The notes: generated by a model from the letters alone, not told the origin. DNA of 64,000 nucleotides from Bizionia myxarmorum (GCF_008086205.1 NZ_VSKK01000001.1:124001-188000); one strand, 5' to 3'; counted from the first letter of the stretch, positions 41,499 through 52,673 are shown. Made by a program: numbers and translations.

Positions 41499-44150
41499 AT
41501 GAAAAAAGTTTTCAAAATTATTGGAATCACTTTACTAATAATCGTTATTTTATTGGTTTCCATTCCTTTCATTTTCCAAGGAAAAATTAAAGATATAGTA
41601 AAAAACACGATTAATAATAATGTCAATGCGCATGTAGAATTTAGCGATATTAATTTAAGTTTTATTCGCAGTTTCCCGCAAGCTCAAGTAGATGTAAGCG
41701 ATTTAGAGATCACTAATTTCGCGCCCTTTAAAGACGAGAAATTAGCTTCGGTTAAGTCCATTTCTTTAACTATGTCTATAAAAGAGCTCTTTAAAAAGCC
41801 AAGTGAAGGGCCGGTTATTATTAATAAATTTAAGATAAATCAAGCCTTAATCGTTTTGAAAACGAATAAGCATGGTGAAACCAATTATGATATCGCGAAA
41901 GAATCTGAAAATCAGGATTCAGAAAGCACCAATAGTTTTTCCTTGGATGTTCAAGATTATAGTATTGATGACAGCGCGCTAACGTATATAGATGAAAGTT
42001 CTGATATTATATTTTTCATTACAGAACTTAACCATTCTGGAAAAGGAAAGTTTTCTGAAAATGTTTCTGAATTGGATACTGAAACCTTTGCGCGTGTTAC
42101 ATTAAAAATGGATAGCACCGAATATTTAAGTAATAACATCTTAAAATTAGATGCCATTATTGGGCTAGATTTACCTAATAACAAATATTCTTTTAAGAAA
42201 AATAAAGCATTCATTAATGATTTGCCTTTAGAGTTTCAAGGCTATTTTCAGCTCTTAGAAACTGGTCAAGAAATAGATATTACTTTTGAAAATCCAGGTT
42301 CTGATTTCAAAGAATTTCTAGCAGTTATCCCTAAAACCTATTCAAAAGACATTGAAAAGGTAGAAACGAGCGGCGATTTTAAAATCTCGGGTCGTATAAA
42401 TGGTTTGATTTCCGAAGAAACTATTCCGCAAATGGATATTAATATTGTTTCCAACAATGCTTCCTTTAAATATCCAGATTTACCAAAACGTGTAGATAAC
42501 ATCAACATCAACACTAGTATTAAAAACACGACTGGAAAAGCCGAGGATACCTATGTAGATATTAGTAAATTAAATTTTAAAATAGATAATGACCAATTTC
42601 AGGCTACAGCCAAACTAGGGAATCTAACCAAGAATATGACGGTTGAAGCTTATATTGATGGTATTTTAAATTTAGCAAATATCAGCAAAGCTTACCCAAT
42701 TGAATTAGATACTGACTTAAGCGGAATTTTAAAAGCTAAAATAAACACAGCTTTTGATATGAAAGCTATTGAAACGAATGCCTACGAACGCATAAAAAGT
42801 ACGGGTAGCGTTCAGGTGAGTGATTTTGTTTACGCTTCTGAAGACATGCTGAATCCTATTAATATTTCTAATGCCGATTTAACCTTTCAAACAGGAACAG
42901 TTGCCTTGAATAGATTTGAAGCCAAATCGGGTCAAAGTGATATTAATGCAAACGGAACCATTACTAATTTATTAGGCTTTTTATTAAGCGATAAAAAACT
43001 GCAAGGACACTTTAATGTAAACTCAAATACGTTTAATGTTAGTGATTTTATGGTTCCCGATTCTGATGAGGATGTTGCCAATGCCAAGAAAACAGGAACA
43101 AGTACACCTTTAAAAATTCCAGCATTTTTAGATTGTACTATTAATGCCGATGCCAAAACAGTTATTTACGATAACTTGACACTTAAAAATACCAAAGGAA
43201 ATCTAGCTATTAAAGACCAAACGGCCACTTTAAATAACTTGACAACTAATTTATTCAAAGGAACTTTAGCCGTATCGGGTGATATTAATACTCAAAAAGA
43301 TGTTCCACATTTTAACTTGAAATTAAACGCGAATTCTTTTGACATTACAGAATCCTTCAACACCTTGGATTTATTAAAAGCATTGGCGCCAATTGCTAAA
43401 ATTTTTGAAGGAAAACTGAATACGGAAATTGCTCTAAACGGTAGTTTGGATAATTCCTTTTCACCTATATTAAGTACGGTTTCTGGTAATGCACTTGCGG
43501 AATTATTAACAACCAAAACTAAAATTGAAAACAGTCCACTTTTAAATGCTCTAGACAGCAAATTAAGTTTTATTGATTTGGATAAATTAAATTTAGATGA
43601 TTTAAAAACGATTCTAACTTTTAACGATGGCAAGGTTAATATTCAACCATTTCATATAGCTTATAAAGATATTGATATAGCTATTGGCGGAAGCCATGGT
43701 TTTGATCAATCTATGGATTACAATATTGCTTTTAATGTGCCAGCCAAATATTTAGGAAGCGACATTAACCGTTTAATTGGAAAAATTAATGATTCGGAAG
43801 TCAACAAAATTAGCATTCCTATTACAGCCAATGTAAAAGGAAGTTTTGATAACCCTAATATTTCAACAGACTTATCATCTAGCATTTCTAATTTAACGAA
43901 GCAACTTATTGAAATAGAAAAGCAAAAATTAATTAACCAAGGTACAAATGCGGTTAAAGATTTAATTGGCGGCATGATTTCAGGAAATAATCCAAGTCCT
44001 GGAAGTACACCAAAAGACACGACAGGTGTTAAAACCGACTCAACGAAAGTAACGCCACCAACGGCTGAAGATGCTATTAAAAATATTCTGGGTGGATTTA
44101 TTAAGAAGAATAAAGACAAGAACAAAACGAAAAAAGACAGTATTAACTAA
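41499..44150 (+). CDS. AsmA-family protein
   Basis: 883 residues. An N-terminal membrane helix (residues about 5-27) is followed by a long, strand-rich, periplasmic body of the AsmA/TamB kind and an AsmA-like C-terminal region (about 620-800). The tail is Lys/Thr-rich and low-complexity. AsmA-like proteins form bridges for lipids between inner and outer membrane or affect outer-membrane assembly. The 256 bp before it include two TATATTTG boxes near 41341-41359, possible promoter -7 elements. Confidence 0.8.
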   Translation: MKKVFKIIGITLLIIVILLVSIPFIFQGKIKDIVKNTINNNVNAHVEFSDINLSFIRSFPQAQVDVSDLEITNFAPFKDEKLASVKSISLTMSIKELFKKPSEGPVIINKFKINQALIVLKTNKHGETNYDIAKESENQDSESTNSFSLDVQDYSIDDSALTYIDESSDIIFFITELNHSGKGKFSENVSELDTETFARVTLKMDSTEYLSNNILKLDAIIGLDLPNNKYSFKKNKAFINDLPLEFQGYFQLLETGQEIDITFENPGSDFKEFLAVIPKTYSKDIEKVETSGDFKISGRINGLISEETIPQMDINIVSNNASFKYPDLPKRVDNININTSIKNTTGKAEDTYVDISKLNFKIDNDQFQATAKLGNLTKNMTVEAYIDGILNLANISKAYPIELDTDLSGILKAKINTAFDMKAIETNAYERIKSTGSVQVSDFVYASEDMLNPINISNADLTFQTGTVALNRFEAKSGQSDINANGTITNLLGFLLSDKKLQGHFNVNSNTFNVSDFMVPDSDEDVANAKKTGTSTPLKIPAFLDCTINADAKTVIYDNLTLKNTKGNLAIKDQTATLNNLTTNLFKGTLAVSGDINTQKDVPHFNLKLNANSFDITESFNTLDLLKALAPIAKIFEGKLNTEIALNGSLDNSFSPILSTVSGNALAELLTTKTKIENSPLLNALDSKLSFIDLDKLNLDDLKTILTFNDGKVNIQPFHIAYKDIDIAIGGSHGFDQSMDYNIAFNVPAKYLGSDINRLIGKINDSEVNKISIPITANVKGSFDNPNISTDLSSSISNLTKQLIEIEKQKLINQGTNAVKDLIGGMISGNNPSPGSTPKDTTGVKTDSTKVTPPTAEDAIKNILGGFIKKNKDKNKTKKDSIN

Positions 44151-44254
44151 TCTGTGCTAACAAAAAACAGGGTTTTCCATTAAAACTCCGAAATCCTTAT
44201 ACAAATAACATAAAAAGGATTACCTTAGCACCCATTAAAATTAAGAAAGAAAAT

Positions 44255-44449
44255 ATGTTACGAATTGAAATTAAAGAAGGAGAAAATATAGAACGTGCTT
44301 TAAAGCGTTACAAACGTAAGCATAGAAACGTAAAAGTAATGCAGACTTTAAGAGAGAAGCAATACTTCACTAAACCTTCAGTGAAGAAAAGACGTTTATT
44401 CTCAAAGGCTGCTTATATCCAGAATTTAAGAGATCAAGAAGATATTTAA
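44255..44449 (+). CDS. rpsU: 30S ribosomal protein bS21
   Basis: 64 residues of the bS21 family: EIKEGENIERALKRYKRK at the start and LREKQYFTKPSVKKRR in the basic centre. Single gene with a strong terminator 22 bp after its stop. In Flavobacteriia bS21 takes part in anti-Shine-Dalgarno sequestration, which agrees with the lack of Shine-Dalgarno sites in this window. Confidence 0.96.
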   Translation: MLRIEIKEGENIERALKRYKRKHRNVKVMQTLREKQYFTKPSVKKRRLFSKAAYIQNLRDQEDI

Positions 44450-44470
44450 TTGTCTTTTTAAAATATATTA

Positions 44471-44500
44471 AAAAGCACGCATTTTTTTATGCGTGCTTTT
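44471..44500. terminator. terminator between rpsU and the DUF2797 gene
   Basis: A 12-bp perfect stem (44471-44482 with 44489-44500) and a T run on the plus strand, A-rich on the other side; it serves both convergent genes. Confidence 0.85.
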
Positions 44501-44502
44501 TT

Positions 44503-45297
44503 TTATGCGATAGAAAGTTTAACCACAAGTCCTTCGTTGGAGCGAATATTAAAAACGGTATCATCTTCAAAAATCAGATACTGACCTTTCAATCCTACCA
44601 ACTTGCCAGAATACTTTTCAGACTTTACCATATTTAAACTTTTCGGTTTTTCAGGATAGTGATGCACCGGAAATATAATATTGGTTTCTGTATTATTGGC
44701 CAAATAATAGGCTTGCGCTTCTTCAGGAATATAGTGTTTTAATTTTTCGCGCCAAACTACCAAATCTTCATCTTGGATATCATTTTTTAGCATGTTGCGC
44801 CAATTAGTTTTATCACCAACATAGTTTTTTAAGGCAACTTCCGTAATACCGGCTAAATACCGATTCGGCACCTCAACAATTTCAATAGCTTCATGAGCGC
44901 CTTGATCTATCCAACGGGTTGGCACTTGACTTTTTCTAGTAACACCAACCTTGACATTGCTGGAATTTGCAAGATAAACAATGTGCGGTTGCAGCTGAAC
45001 GCGCTTTTCATACTCCAAATCCCGCACTTCTTCATCCAAATGCGCTTTACTTAATTCTGGTTTTATAATCCAATCGGCTGCCTGCGGTACTTCAAAAAAG
45101 CAACTTTTACAGAAACCTTGTCTGTAAATTGGCTTGTTCAAACCACAACTTAAACACTGATAGCCAACAAACTCTAATTGAATGTTTTTATCTAACAACT
45201 GATTCATATGTATGAAGTCGCTTGCAAAAATGAGGTAGTATTGAATAGGCTCCGTAAACTCGGTTGTCATTTTTGTTAAAACACCTTGGTAGGTCAT
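44503..45297 (-). CDS. DUF2797 zinc-motif protein
   Basis: 264 residues. N-terminal half has a four-Cys zinc site (YQCLSCG, FCKSCFF). The next part shows QPHIVYLANSSNVKVGVTRK and TRWIDQGA, which recall the GIY-YIG-like fold found in DUF2797 proteins. The role is unknown. Confidence 0.75.
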   Translation of the reverse strand: MTYQGVLTKMTTEFTEPIQYYLIFASDFIHMNQLLDKNIQLEFVGYQCLSCGLNKPIYRQGFCKSCFFEVPQAADWIIKPELSKAHLDEEVRDLEYEKRVQLQPHIVYLANSSNVKVGVTRKSQVPTRWIDQGAHEAIEIVEVPNRYLAGITEVALKNYVGDKTNWRNMLKNDIQDEDLVVWREKLKHYIPEEAQAYYLANNTETNIIFPVHHYPEKPKSLNMVKSEKYSGKLVGLKGQYLIFEDDTVFNIRSNEGLVVKLSIA

Positions 45298-45338
45298 AAA
45301 AAAAAGTATTATTTTAGTTCATTAAATATACTGCAAAT

Positions 45339-46853
45339 ATGCCAATTCCCATTGTAAATTCTATTGCTTCTTGGTTTTTAAAAAAGCGTTTTCACCAAAT
45401 TGATTTGTTTTTAAAATATCCTAATGAAGTTCAAGAAGAGCTATTAATGCAGTTATTATATAAGGCGAAGGATACCGAATTTGGAAAAAATTACAGTTTC
45501 GATTCCATAAAAAATTACCGAACTTTTGCAGACCGTGTTCCTATTTCTTCATATGAAGATTATCAGGACATGATTGAACGCTCACGGTTAGGTGAAAGCA
45601 ATATTTTCTGGCCACAACCTATTAAATGGTTTGCCAAATCTAGCGGAACAACCAATGCTAAAAGTAAGTTTATTCCGGTAAGTCAAGATTCGTTAGAACA
45701 TTGCCATTATGCCGCCAGTAAAGATTTACTCTGTTTGTATTTAAACAATAATGAAAACTCCCAATTGTTTACCGGCAAGAGTTTACGATTAGGCGGTAGT
45801 AAGGAATTATATAAAGAGAATGGTACTGTTTTTGGCGATTTATCGGCCATTTTAATAGACAATATGCCGTTTTGGGCAGAATATAGCAGTACACCTAGCA
45901 ACAAAGTTTCCTTGATGAATAATTGGGAAGAAAAAATGCAGGCCATCGTAGATGAAACCATTCAAGAAAACGTGACCAGTTTAGCCGGTGTGCCGTCTTG
46001 GATGTTAGTACTATTGAATAATGTACTAGAAACTACAGGAAAGGATAACCTGCACGATATTTGGCCCAATCTGGAAGTCTATTTTCATGGCGGCGTTAGT
46101 TTTTTACCATACGCTGCACAATACAAGAATATTTTACCGAAAAAGGATTTTAGATATTATGAAATTTATAATGCTTCTGAGGGCTTTTTTGCTATTCAAG
46201 ATCGAAATAAATCCAGTGAGCTTTTATTGATGTTGGATTACGGTATTTTTTATGAATTTATTCCCATGGACACCTATGGAACTAAAGATGAAAAAATTAT
46301 TCCTTTAAGCCAGGTGCAAATGCACAAAAATTATGCAGTAATCATTACTACCAACGCGGGATTATGGCGCTATAAAATTGGTGACACCATTCGGTTTACG
46401 TCTATTAATCCGTATCGCATAAAAGTGTCTGGCCGAACAAAACACCATATTAATGCTTTTGGTGAAGAATTAATTATTGAAAACGCCGAAGATGCTTTGC
46501 GCAAAGTTTGTAAAAAAACCAAATCTGAAATTATAGATTATACAGCAGCACCTATTTTTATGGAAGGCCGTGAAAAAGGAGCGCATGAATGGATTATAGA
46601 ATTTAAAACACCGCCCGAGGATATTCATTATTTTAATGAGTTATTGGATAATGCTTTAAAATCTTTAAACTCTGATTACGAAGCTAAACGATATAATAAT
46701 ATGACTTTAAATAAACCAACCATCCATGTTGCCCGTGAACGCCTTTTTTACGACTGGCTTAAGGCGAATGATAAATTAGGAGGTCAACATAAAGTGCCAA
46801 GATTATCCAACTCGAGAATCTACCTAGAAGGGCTTTTGAAGTTAAACAGCTAA
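45339..46853 (+). CDS. GH3-family acyl-adenylate enzyme-like protein
   Basis: 504 residues, full length for the bacterial GH3 family of ANL enzymes. WFAKSSGTTNAKSKFIPVS is the ATP-binding P-loop-like motif, and YNASEGFFAIQD and KVSGRTKHHINAFGEELI are the later ATP/substrate motifs. Plant GH3 proteins join amino acids to hormones; in bacteria the substrate is unknown. Confidence 0.88.
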   Translation: MPIPIVNSIASWFLKKRFHQIDLFLKYPNEVQEELLMQLLYKAKDTEFGKNYSFDSIKNYRTFADRVPISSYEDYQDMIERSRLGESNIFWPQPIKWFAKSSGTTNAKSKFIPVSQDSLEHCHYAASKDLLCLYLNNNENSQLFTGKSLRLGGSKELYKENGTVFGDLSAILIDNMPFWAEYSSTPSNKVSLMNNWEEKMQAIVDETIQENVTSLAGVPSWMLVLLNNVLETTGKDNLHDIWPNLEVYFHGGVSFLPYAAQYKNILPKKDFRYYEIYNASEGFFAIQDRNKSSELLLMLDYGIFYEFIPMDTYGTKDEKIIPLSQVQMHKNYAVIITTNAGLWRYKIGDTIRFTSINPYRIKVSGRTKHHINAFGEELIIENAEDALRKVCKKTKSEIIDYTAAPIFMEGREKGAHEWIIEFKTPPEDIHYFNELLDNALKSLNSDYEAKRYNNMTLNKPTIHVARERLFYDWLKANDKLGGQHKVPRLSNSRIYLEGLLKLNS

Positions 46854-47035
46854 TGCGGTTTACCGTAAAAAATTACAAAATTAATTCTGATAACGAATTT
46901 ACAAGTAAGTTTATCTAAAAACAGAGTCTGTCTTTATTTTCTTACAAGAAAAACAGTAAATTTAAACTGCTATTAAACACTAAATGATTTGCCCTTAATG
47001 TCAAATTATTAATTATAATCCAAAACAACCAAAAT

Positions 47036-47064
47036 AAAAAACCACGCAAATTGCGTGGTTTTTT
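47036..47064. terminator. terminator between the GH3-like gene and clpX
   Basis: A 14-bp perfect stem (47036-47049 with 47051-47064), A-rich and T-rich on the two sides; it can serve both convergent genes. The 180 bp to its left show nothing else. Confidence 0.85.
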
Positions 47065-47085
47065 GTTTTATATAATCAGAAGTTT

Positions 47086-48318
47086 TTACGAAACAGCCTT
47101 TAATTTCTTCAAGGTTGTTTTGCTAATTTTATCTTCTGCATAGGTTTTTGTAACATTCAGTTCTGTTGCGTTAGTTCCAGGCATTTCAAACATAGCATCG
47201 GTTAGGATTTCTTCACATAGGGAACGTAATCCACGAGCACCCAATTTATATTCAATAGCTTTTCCAACAATAAAGTCTAAAGCACCATCGGTGATACTAA
47301 AATCAATATCATCCATACTAAATAGTTTTTTATACTGCTTAATAATAGCGTTTTTAGGCTCCGTTAAAATAGCACGAAGTGTTTTAGCATCCAACGGATC
47401 CATGTAAGTTAATACAGGTAAACGTCCAATAATTTCTGGAATTAATCCGAAGTCTTTTAAATCCTTTGGAATAATATACTGCAATAAATGATTATGATCA
47501 ACACGTTCATCAGACATGGATGCAGCATAACCAACAGCTTGCATATTTAAACGCTTGGAAATTACTTTCTCAATACCATCAAAAGCACCACCAGCAATAA
47601 ATAATATATTCTCTGTGTTTACTTCAATGAATTTTTGATCGGGATGTTTACGTCCGCCTTTTGGTGGCACATTAACAACCGTTCCTTCCAATAATTTTAA
47701 TAAAGCCTGTTGTACACCTTCACCAGACACATCTCGAGTTATAGACGGGTTATCACTTTTACGCGCAATTTTATCAATTTCATCAATAAAAACGATGCCT
47801 TTTTCAGCTTTTTCTAAACTGTAATCGGCTGCTTGTAATAAACGTGTTAAAATACTTTCAACATCTTCCCCAACATAACCTGCTTCTGTTAAAACCGTAG
47901 CATCCACAATAGCTAATGGTACGTTTAACATTTTAGCAATGGTTTTTGCCATTAAGGTTTTACCCGTTCCGGTTTGGCCAACCATAATGATATTACTCTT
48001 TTGAATTTCAATATCATCATCTGTTGGCGCTTGCAATAAACGCTTGTAATGGTTATAAACCGCCACAGACATCACTTTTTTAGTGTTATCTTGACCTATA
48101 ATATATTCGTCTAAAAATGCTTTTATCTTTTGTGGTTTGCGCAGTTTTAATTCCGCAGACAAGTCACTATTATCTGTTTGCTTAGATTCTTCAATTACAA
48201 TACCGTGCGCTTGCTCAATACAACGATCGCAGATATGGGCATCCAATCCAGCAATTAATAAGCTAGTTTCTGGCTTTTTCCTACCACAAAATGAACATTC
48301 TAATACTTCCTTTGCCAT
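47086..48318 (-). CDS. clpX: ClpX, ATPase subunit of the ClpXP protease
   Basis: 410 residues. The N-terminal C4 zinc finger (CSFCG, ICDRCIE) binds adaptors and substrates. The AAA+ core shows Walker [13 protein letters not shown], Walker [11 protein letters not shown] and sensor-2 GARGLRSL. The downstream order on the minus strand is tig, clpP, clpX, the usual order of this cluster. ClpX unfolds substrates and feeds them to ClpP. Confidence 0.97.
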   Translation of the reverse strand: MAKEVLECSFCGRKKPETSLLIAGLDAHICDRCIEQAHGIVIEESKQTDNSDLSAELKLRKPQKIKAFLDEYIIGQDNTKKVMSVAVYNHYKRLLQAPTDDDIEIQKSNIIMVGQTGTGKTLMAKTIAKMLNVPLAIVDATVLTEAGYVGEDVESILTRLLQAADYSLEKAEKGIVFIDEIDKIARKSDNPSITRDVSGEGVQQALLKLLEGTVVNVPPKGGRKHPDQKFIEVNTENILFIAGGAFDGIEKVISKRLNMQAVGYAASMSDERVDHNHLLQYIIPKDLKDFGLIPEIIGRLPVLTYMDPLDAKTLRAILTEPKNAIIKQYKKLFSMDDIDFSITDGALDFIVGKAIEYKLGARGLRSLCEEILTDAMFEMPGTNATELNVTKTYAEDKISKTTLKKLKAVS

Positions 48319-48398
48319 AAATTAATAATTTTCAATTTTATAATTCCTTTCAAAAGCCCATAAAAAATTTGACTTATAAGAGGATCTATTCTTTGGTA

Positions 48399-49073
48399 TT
48401 AGTTACGAACTAATACTTCATCAATCATACCGTATTCTTTAGCTTTGTCAGCCTTCATCCAGTAATCACGATCACTATCTTTATATACTTTGTCGTAATC
48501 TTGACCCGAATGCTTACTAATAATTTGGAAAAGCTCTTCTTTCAAGGTTAAAATTTCACGAGCTGTAATTTCAATATCACTAGCTTGACCTTGTGCACCA
48601 CCTAAAGGTTGGTGAATCATAACACGTGAATGCGTTAAACCACTACGTTTTCCTTTGGCACCCGCACATAATAAAACCGCTCCCATAGAAGCTGCCATAC
48701 CGGTACAAATTGTGGCTACATCTGGTTTAATAAACTGCATAGTATCATAAATACCTAAACCTGCATAAACACCACCACCTGGTGAATTAATATATATTTG
48801 AATGTCTTTAGCAGAGTCTGTACTTTCTAAAAACAACAATTGTGCTTGGATAATATTGGCTACTTGATCATTGATAGCTGTTCCTAAAAAGATGATGCGG
48901 TCCATCATTAATCGGGAGAATACATCAAAAATAGCGATATTCATTTGGCGCTCTTCAATAATGTTTGGCGTTAAGTTTGTTGGGTACATATGGCTGATAA
49001 TTTTATCATAATATGTACTACTGATACCTTGATCTTTTATAGCGAATTTTTCGAATTCATTTGCGTAATTCAT
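48399..49073 (-). CDS. clpP: ATP-dependent protease proteolytic subunit ClpP
   Basis: 224 residues. Catalytic Ser lies in [11 protein letters not shown], His in MIHQPLGG and the Asp follows in the handle region. Located 80 bp upstream of clpX and read with it. Confidence 0.97.
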   Translation of the reverse strand: MNYANEFEKFAIKDQGISSTYYDKIISHMYPTNLTPNIIEERQMNIAIFDVFSRLMMDRIIFLGTAINDQVANIIQAQLLFLESTDSAKDIQIYINSPGGGVYAGLGIYDTMQFIKPDVATICTGMAASMGAVLLCAGAKGKRSGLTHSRVMIHQPLGGAQGQASDIEITAREILTLKEELFQIISKHSGQDYDKVYKDSDRDYWMKADKAKEYGMIDEVLVRN

Positions 49074-49269
49074 CGTAATTGTAAATTTTTTAGGTTAGAA
49101 TCCTGACACTGGTCAAGAAGCGCGTATTTTTATTTTTTTGAAAAACTTTCACTCAAAAAAATAGGCATTGAAACTTGTTATCTCAACGCCTAAATATAAG
49201 GATTTATTCTTTAAAAGTTGATACCACTCCTAGAAGCTTAATAGAGATCAAATAATTGAGATTAGTCGC

Positions 49270-50598
49270 TTATTTATCACCATATACTTCTTTTACGAAG
49301 TCTTCATAAGTAATATCTTTCGTTTTAATATTTGCCTTTTCTTTATAAAGCGTTAATAACTTGCCACTGATGATTTGTTCAGAAATACGACGTGCTTCAT
49401 CTTGATTAGACAATACACGTGCCGCAATATCTTCCAATTCTTTATCAGTAGGATTCATTTGGCCAAATTGAGCCATTTGAGCTTTAATCATTTGCTTGGC
49501 ATGATCTTTAATATCATCCATGCTTACTTTAATCTTGTTTTCAGAAATTAATTTTCCTTCAATTAATTGGTAACGTAAGCTCTTTTCGGACTTCGCATAT
49601 TCTTCATGCGCTTGTGCTTCTGTTAATTCTTTTTCACCAGCTGTTTGCATCCATTTCTGAAGGAATGTTGCCGGTAAATCAAATTTCGTATTTTCAACTA
49701 AATGTTCTGTTACATCATTTAGTAATTTCTGTTCTGATTGTTGTTTGAATTGCTTTTCAGCATCTTCTTTAATTTTTCCTTTAACGTCTTCTAGAGATTT
49801 TGCAACACCTTCACCAAATAATTTATCAAATAATTCTTGATTTAATTCAGCCAACTCACGTTCATTAATTTCAGTAATAGTAAATGTTACTTCAATATCT
49901 AAATCATGAATATCATCATGAGTCACTTTTAATGCAAGCATTAAATCATGATCATCAATATACAACCCTTTTGTTTTTAATGTAATAACATCACCAACTT
50001 TAGCGCCAATAAATTTCTTGGCTGTTGCTTTTCCTTCAAACTTATCTAGTGTTAGAGTTACCGTGTTTTCTATTTCACGTTCTTCATTTTTATAAACACC
50101 GGTAATTTCAGAATCTTTAGAAACCACATCTGCAGAAATTAATTTCCCATATTGTTTCTGTACATTATCAATTTGGTCATTAATCATTTTATCACCAGCG
50201 GTAATATTATAATCGATGATGGCTTTTTTAGGCGACAAATTAACTTCGAATTCTGGTGCTAAACCTATTTCAAATTCGAATGATAAAAGATCTGCATCCC
50301 AATCTAAATTATCTTGAGTTTTTGGCAACGGATTACCTAAAACATCTAATTTTTCTTCAGTTAAATATTTGTTTAAAGCAGCTTGAAGCAACTTGTTAAC
50401 CTCATCCACCAAAATGGCTTTACCATATTGTTTTTTAACCATTCCCATAGGTACATGACCTTTTCTAAAACCAGGAATGTTAGCGGTTTTTCTATAATCA
50501 GTTAATATTTTTTCAACTTTGTCGCTATAATCTTCTTTAGCGATGTCTACTTTTACTACAGCATTTAATGCATCAATATTTTCTCTTGTAATATTCAT
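49270..50598 (-). CDS. tig: trigger factor
   Basis: 442 residues. The N-terminal ribosome-binding domain has the family motif around IPGFRKGHVPMGMVKKQYG. The middle FKBP-like domain is reduced, and the C-terminal helical domain gives the chaperone arms. It works on nascent chains at the ribosome exit. It precedes clpP. Confidence 0.95.
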   Translation of the reverse strand: MNITRENIDALNAVVKVDIAKEDYSDKVEKILTDYRKTANIPGFRKGHVPMGMVKKQYGKAILVDEVNKLLQAALNKYLTEEKLDVLGNPLPKTQDNLDWDADLLSFEFEIGLAPEFEVNLSPKKAIIDYNITAGDKMINDQIDNVQKQYGKLISADVVSKDSEITGVYKNEEREIENTVTLTLDKFEGKATAKKFIGAKVGDVITLKTKGLYIDDHDLMLALKVTHDDIHDLDIEVTFTITEINERELAELNQELFDKLFGEGVAKSLEDVKGKIKEDAEKQFKQQSEQKLLNDVTEHLVENTKFDLPATFLQKWMQTAGEKELTEAQAHEEYAKSEKSLRYQLIEGKLISENKIKVSMDDIKDHAKQMIKAQMAQFGQMNPTDKELEDIAARVLSNQDEARRISEQIISGKLLTLYKEKANIKTKDITYEDFVKEVYGDK

Positions 50599-50753
50599 TG
50601 TATCTTGACATAAAAATTGGAGTGCAAAAATAATACTTTTTTACAAGCCAACAAAGTATTTTAACGTATTGTGATTCACCTGTTTATTTGTACTGATTTT
50701 CAGTAGGGCTAACGGATTGTCATTATTATGAAATGTTAAAGCTTTCAGCCTTT

Positions 50754-51101
50754 TTATGCTTTTTCTTCACCTAAAATGGAATAGAAAACAGACTGCAATA
50801 TGGTTAAAAGGATGCTGAATAATAATGCAGTCCAGAAGCTAGAAACCGCAAATCCGCTAATTAAATTATCAACCAATAAGATGATGCAGGCATTAATAAC
50901 AAATAGGAAAAGCCCTAAAGTTACAATGGTTGCCGGAAGCGTAAAAAAGATTAAAATGGGTCTTACAAATATGTTCAGTAAACCTAAAACAACCGCAACA
51001 ATTATGGCTGTCAAATAACTTTCCACTTCAATTCCTGGCAATAATTTAGCCAATAATACAACAGCTACCGCCGTTAATAATAATTTAAAAATAAGTTTCA
51101 T
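50754..51101 (-). CDS. four-helix membrane protein of the phage_holin_4_2 family
   Basis: 115 residues with four hydrophobic helices. VLGLLNIFVRPILIFFTLP matches the YvlD/phage_holin_4_2 family, which despite the name is a chromosomal membrane protein of unknown role. It is not linked to the integrated element. Confidence 0.85.
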   Translation of the reverse strand: MKLIFKLLLTAVAVVLLAKLLPGIEVESYLTAIIVAVVLGLLNIFVRPILIFFTLPATIVTLGLFLFVINACIILLVDNLISGFAVSSFWTALLFSILLTILQSVFYSILGEEKA

Positions 51102-51133
51102 AATGATAAATTTTAAGGATTGTAGACTAACTT

Positions 51134-51913
51134 TTATGCAATAAATGCCATAACAGCATTATAAAATTCCTCTGGGTTTTCCGCATGCAACCAATGCCCG
51201 GCATTGGAAATGGTAACAATTTTCGCTTTTGGAAAATGAGCATGAATTATTTGCTCATCCTGGTTACTAATATACTCGGATTTATCGCCGCGCAAAAATA
51301 AGGTATCGCCTTCAAATTTTGCCGAAATTGGAAGTGGCTCCCCTACTTCTTCAACCTGATCTGCTAGAACCTCTAAATTCATGCGCAGGGCTAATAGGCC
51401 TTTCTCTTTCCAATATAAATTCTTCAACAAAAACTGGCGCGTTCCAAAATCTGAAACATACTTGGACAAATTTTCATCCGCTTCTCCCCGACTTTTTAGA
51501 CTTGAAAAATCCAACTGACTCAAGCCGTCTAGAATGGCATCGTGATGAATAGGATAAAATCTTGGTGAAATATCAGCAATTAGCAATTTAGAAACTAATT
51601 CTGGAAATTGGGTAGCGAACAGCATGGCGGTTTTTCCGCCCATAGAATGCCCTAAAAGTACTATGTCTGATAAATTATACTTGTCGCAATAGTTTTTTAA
51701 ATCGGCTGAAAGAATTTCGTAATTAAAAGCAGCATCATGAAAACTCCGTCCGTGATTACGCTGATCTACTAAATGGACTTGATATCCTTTTTCGGCAAAT
51801 TCACTTCCCAAGGTTTTCCAATTATCACCAGATCCCAAAAAACCATGAAGAATAATAAATGGTTTCCCTTCACCAATTATATTAGAATATAAACTTTTTA
51901 TTTTTTCCACCAC
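51134..51913 (-). CDS. alpha/beta hydrolase
   Basis: 259 residues. HGFLGSGDNW gives the oxyanion motif, LGHSMGGKTAM the nucleophile elbow, and the final His lies in NAGHWLHAE. It resembles YbfF-type esterases. The start is probably GTG at 51913. It reads with pdxJ, 46 bp upstream of it on the minus strand; the substrate is unknown. Confidence 0.88.
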   Translation of the reverse strand: MVEKIKSLYSNIIGEGKPFIILHGFLGSGDNWKTLGSEFAEKGYQVHLVDQRNHGRSFHDAAFNYEILSADLKNYCDKYNLSDIVLLGHSMGGKTAMLFATQFPELVSKLLIADISPRFYPIHHDAILDGLSQLDFSSLKSRGEADENLSKYVSDFGTRQFLLKNLYWKEKGLLALRMNLEVLADQVEEVGEPLPISAKFEGDTLFLRGDKSEYISNQDEQIIHAHFPKAKIVTISNAGHWLHAENPEEFYNAVMAFIA

Positions 51914-51959
51914 TTCACCACTATTTTAAAATTTCTACTTTTAATATTTTACCTAAAGC

Positions 51960-52673
51960 TTACTTAAGTTTTTGCAAATACATTTGGATCACATTTTCCA
52001 CACCTAAATACAGACTTTCTGAAATAAGGGCGTGCCCAATAGAAACTTCTAATAAGTTAGGCATATTTTCTTTAAAAAACTGGATATTATCCAATGATAA
52101 GTCATGACCAGCATTAATACCTAAATCTAAACTTTTAGCTAAACCAGCACATTCTGTATAAGGCAAAATTGCTTTTTTATTTCCTAGACCAAATTCATGC
52201 GCAAAAGCCTCTGTATATAGTTCAATTCTATCCGTTCCTGTAGCTTTAGCGCCTTCAATTTGCTTTAAATCTGGATCCACAAAAATGGAGGTTCGGATAC
52301 CATTGTTTTTAAATTCCTGAATAACATCTACTAAAAAATCTTTATGTTTAATGGTATCCCAGCCCGCATTACTAGTAATAGCATCTACAGAATCGGGAAC
52401 TAATGTCACTTGTGTTGGTTTAATTTCCAGAACCATCTTCATGAATTTTTCAATGGGATTGCCTTCAATATTATATTCCGTGTAAACTTCTGGCTGCAGA
52501 TCATAAGCATCTTGATAGCGAATATGGCGCTCGTCTGGCCTTGGATGAATGGTAACACCTTCGGCACCAAAACGCTGAACATCTTTTGCAAATTGAACAA
52601 CATTTGGCAAATCGCCACCGCGGGAATTTCGTAAGGTTGCAATCTTATTTATATTTACACTTAACTTTGTCAT
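51960..52673 (-). CDS. pdxJ: pyridoxine 5'-phosphate synthase
   Basis: 237 residues, full length. TKLSVNINKIATLRNSRGG at the start and GVTIHPRPDERHIR with the catalytic His/Glu are family hallmarks; GLGINAGHDLSLDN binds phosphate. It makes PNP from 3-amino-1-hydroxyacetone 1-phosphate and deoxyxylulose 5-phosphate in vitamin B6 synthesis. Confidence 0.96.
   Translation of the reverse strand: MTKLSVNINKIATLRNSRGGDLPNVVQFAKDVQRFGAEGVTIHPRPDERHIRYQDAYDLQPEVYTEYNIEGNPIEKFMKMVLEIKPTQVTLVPDSVDAITSNAGWDTIKHKDFLVDVIQEFKNNGIRTSIFVDPDLKQIEGAKATGTDRIELYTEAFAHEFGLGNKKAILPYTECAGLAKSLDLGINAGHDLSLDNIQFFKENMPNLLEVSIGHALISESLYLGVENVIQMYLQKLK

Noticed and set aside
50754-51101. Prophage remnant suggested by the family name phage_holin_4_2
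   Set aside because: The family is a common chromosomal membrane protein; neighbours are housekeeping genes and no other phage gene is near.
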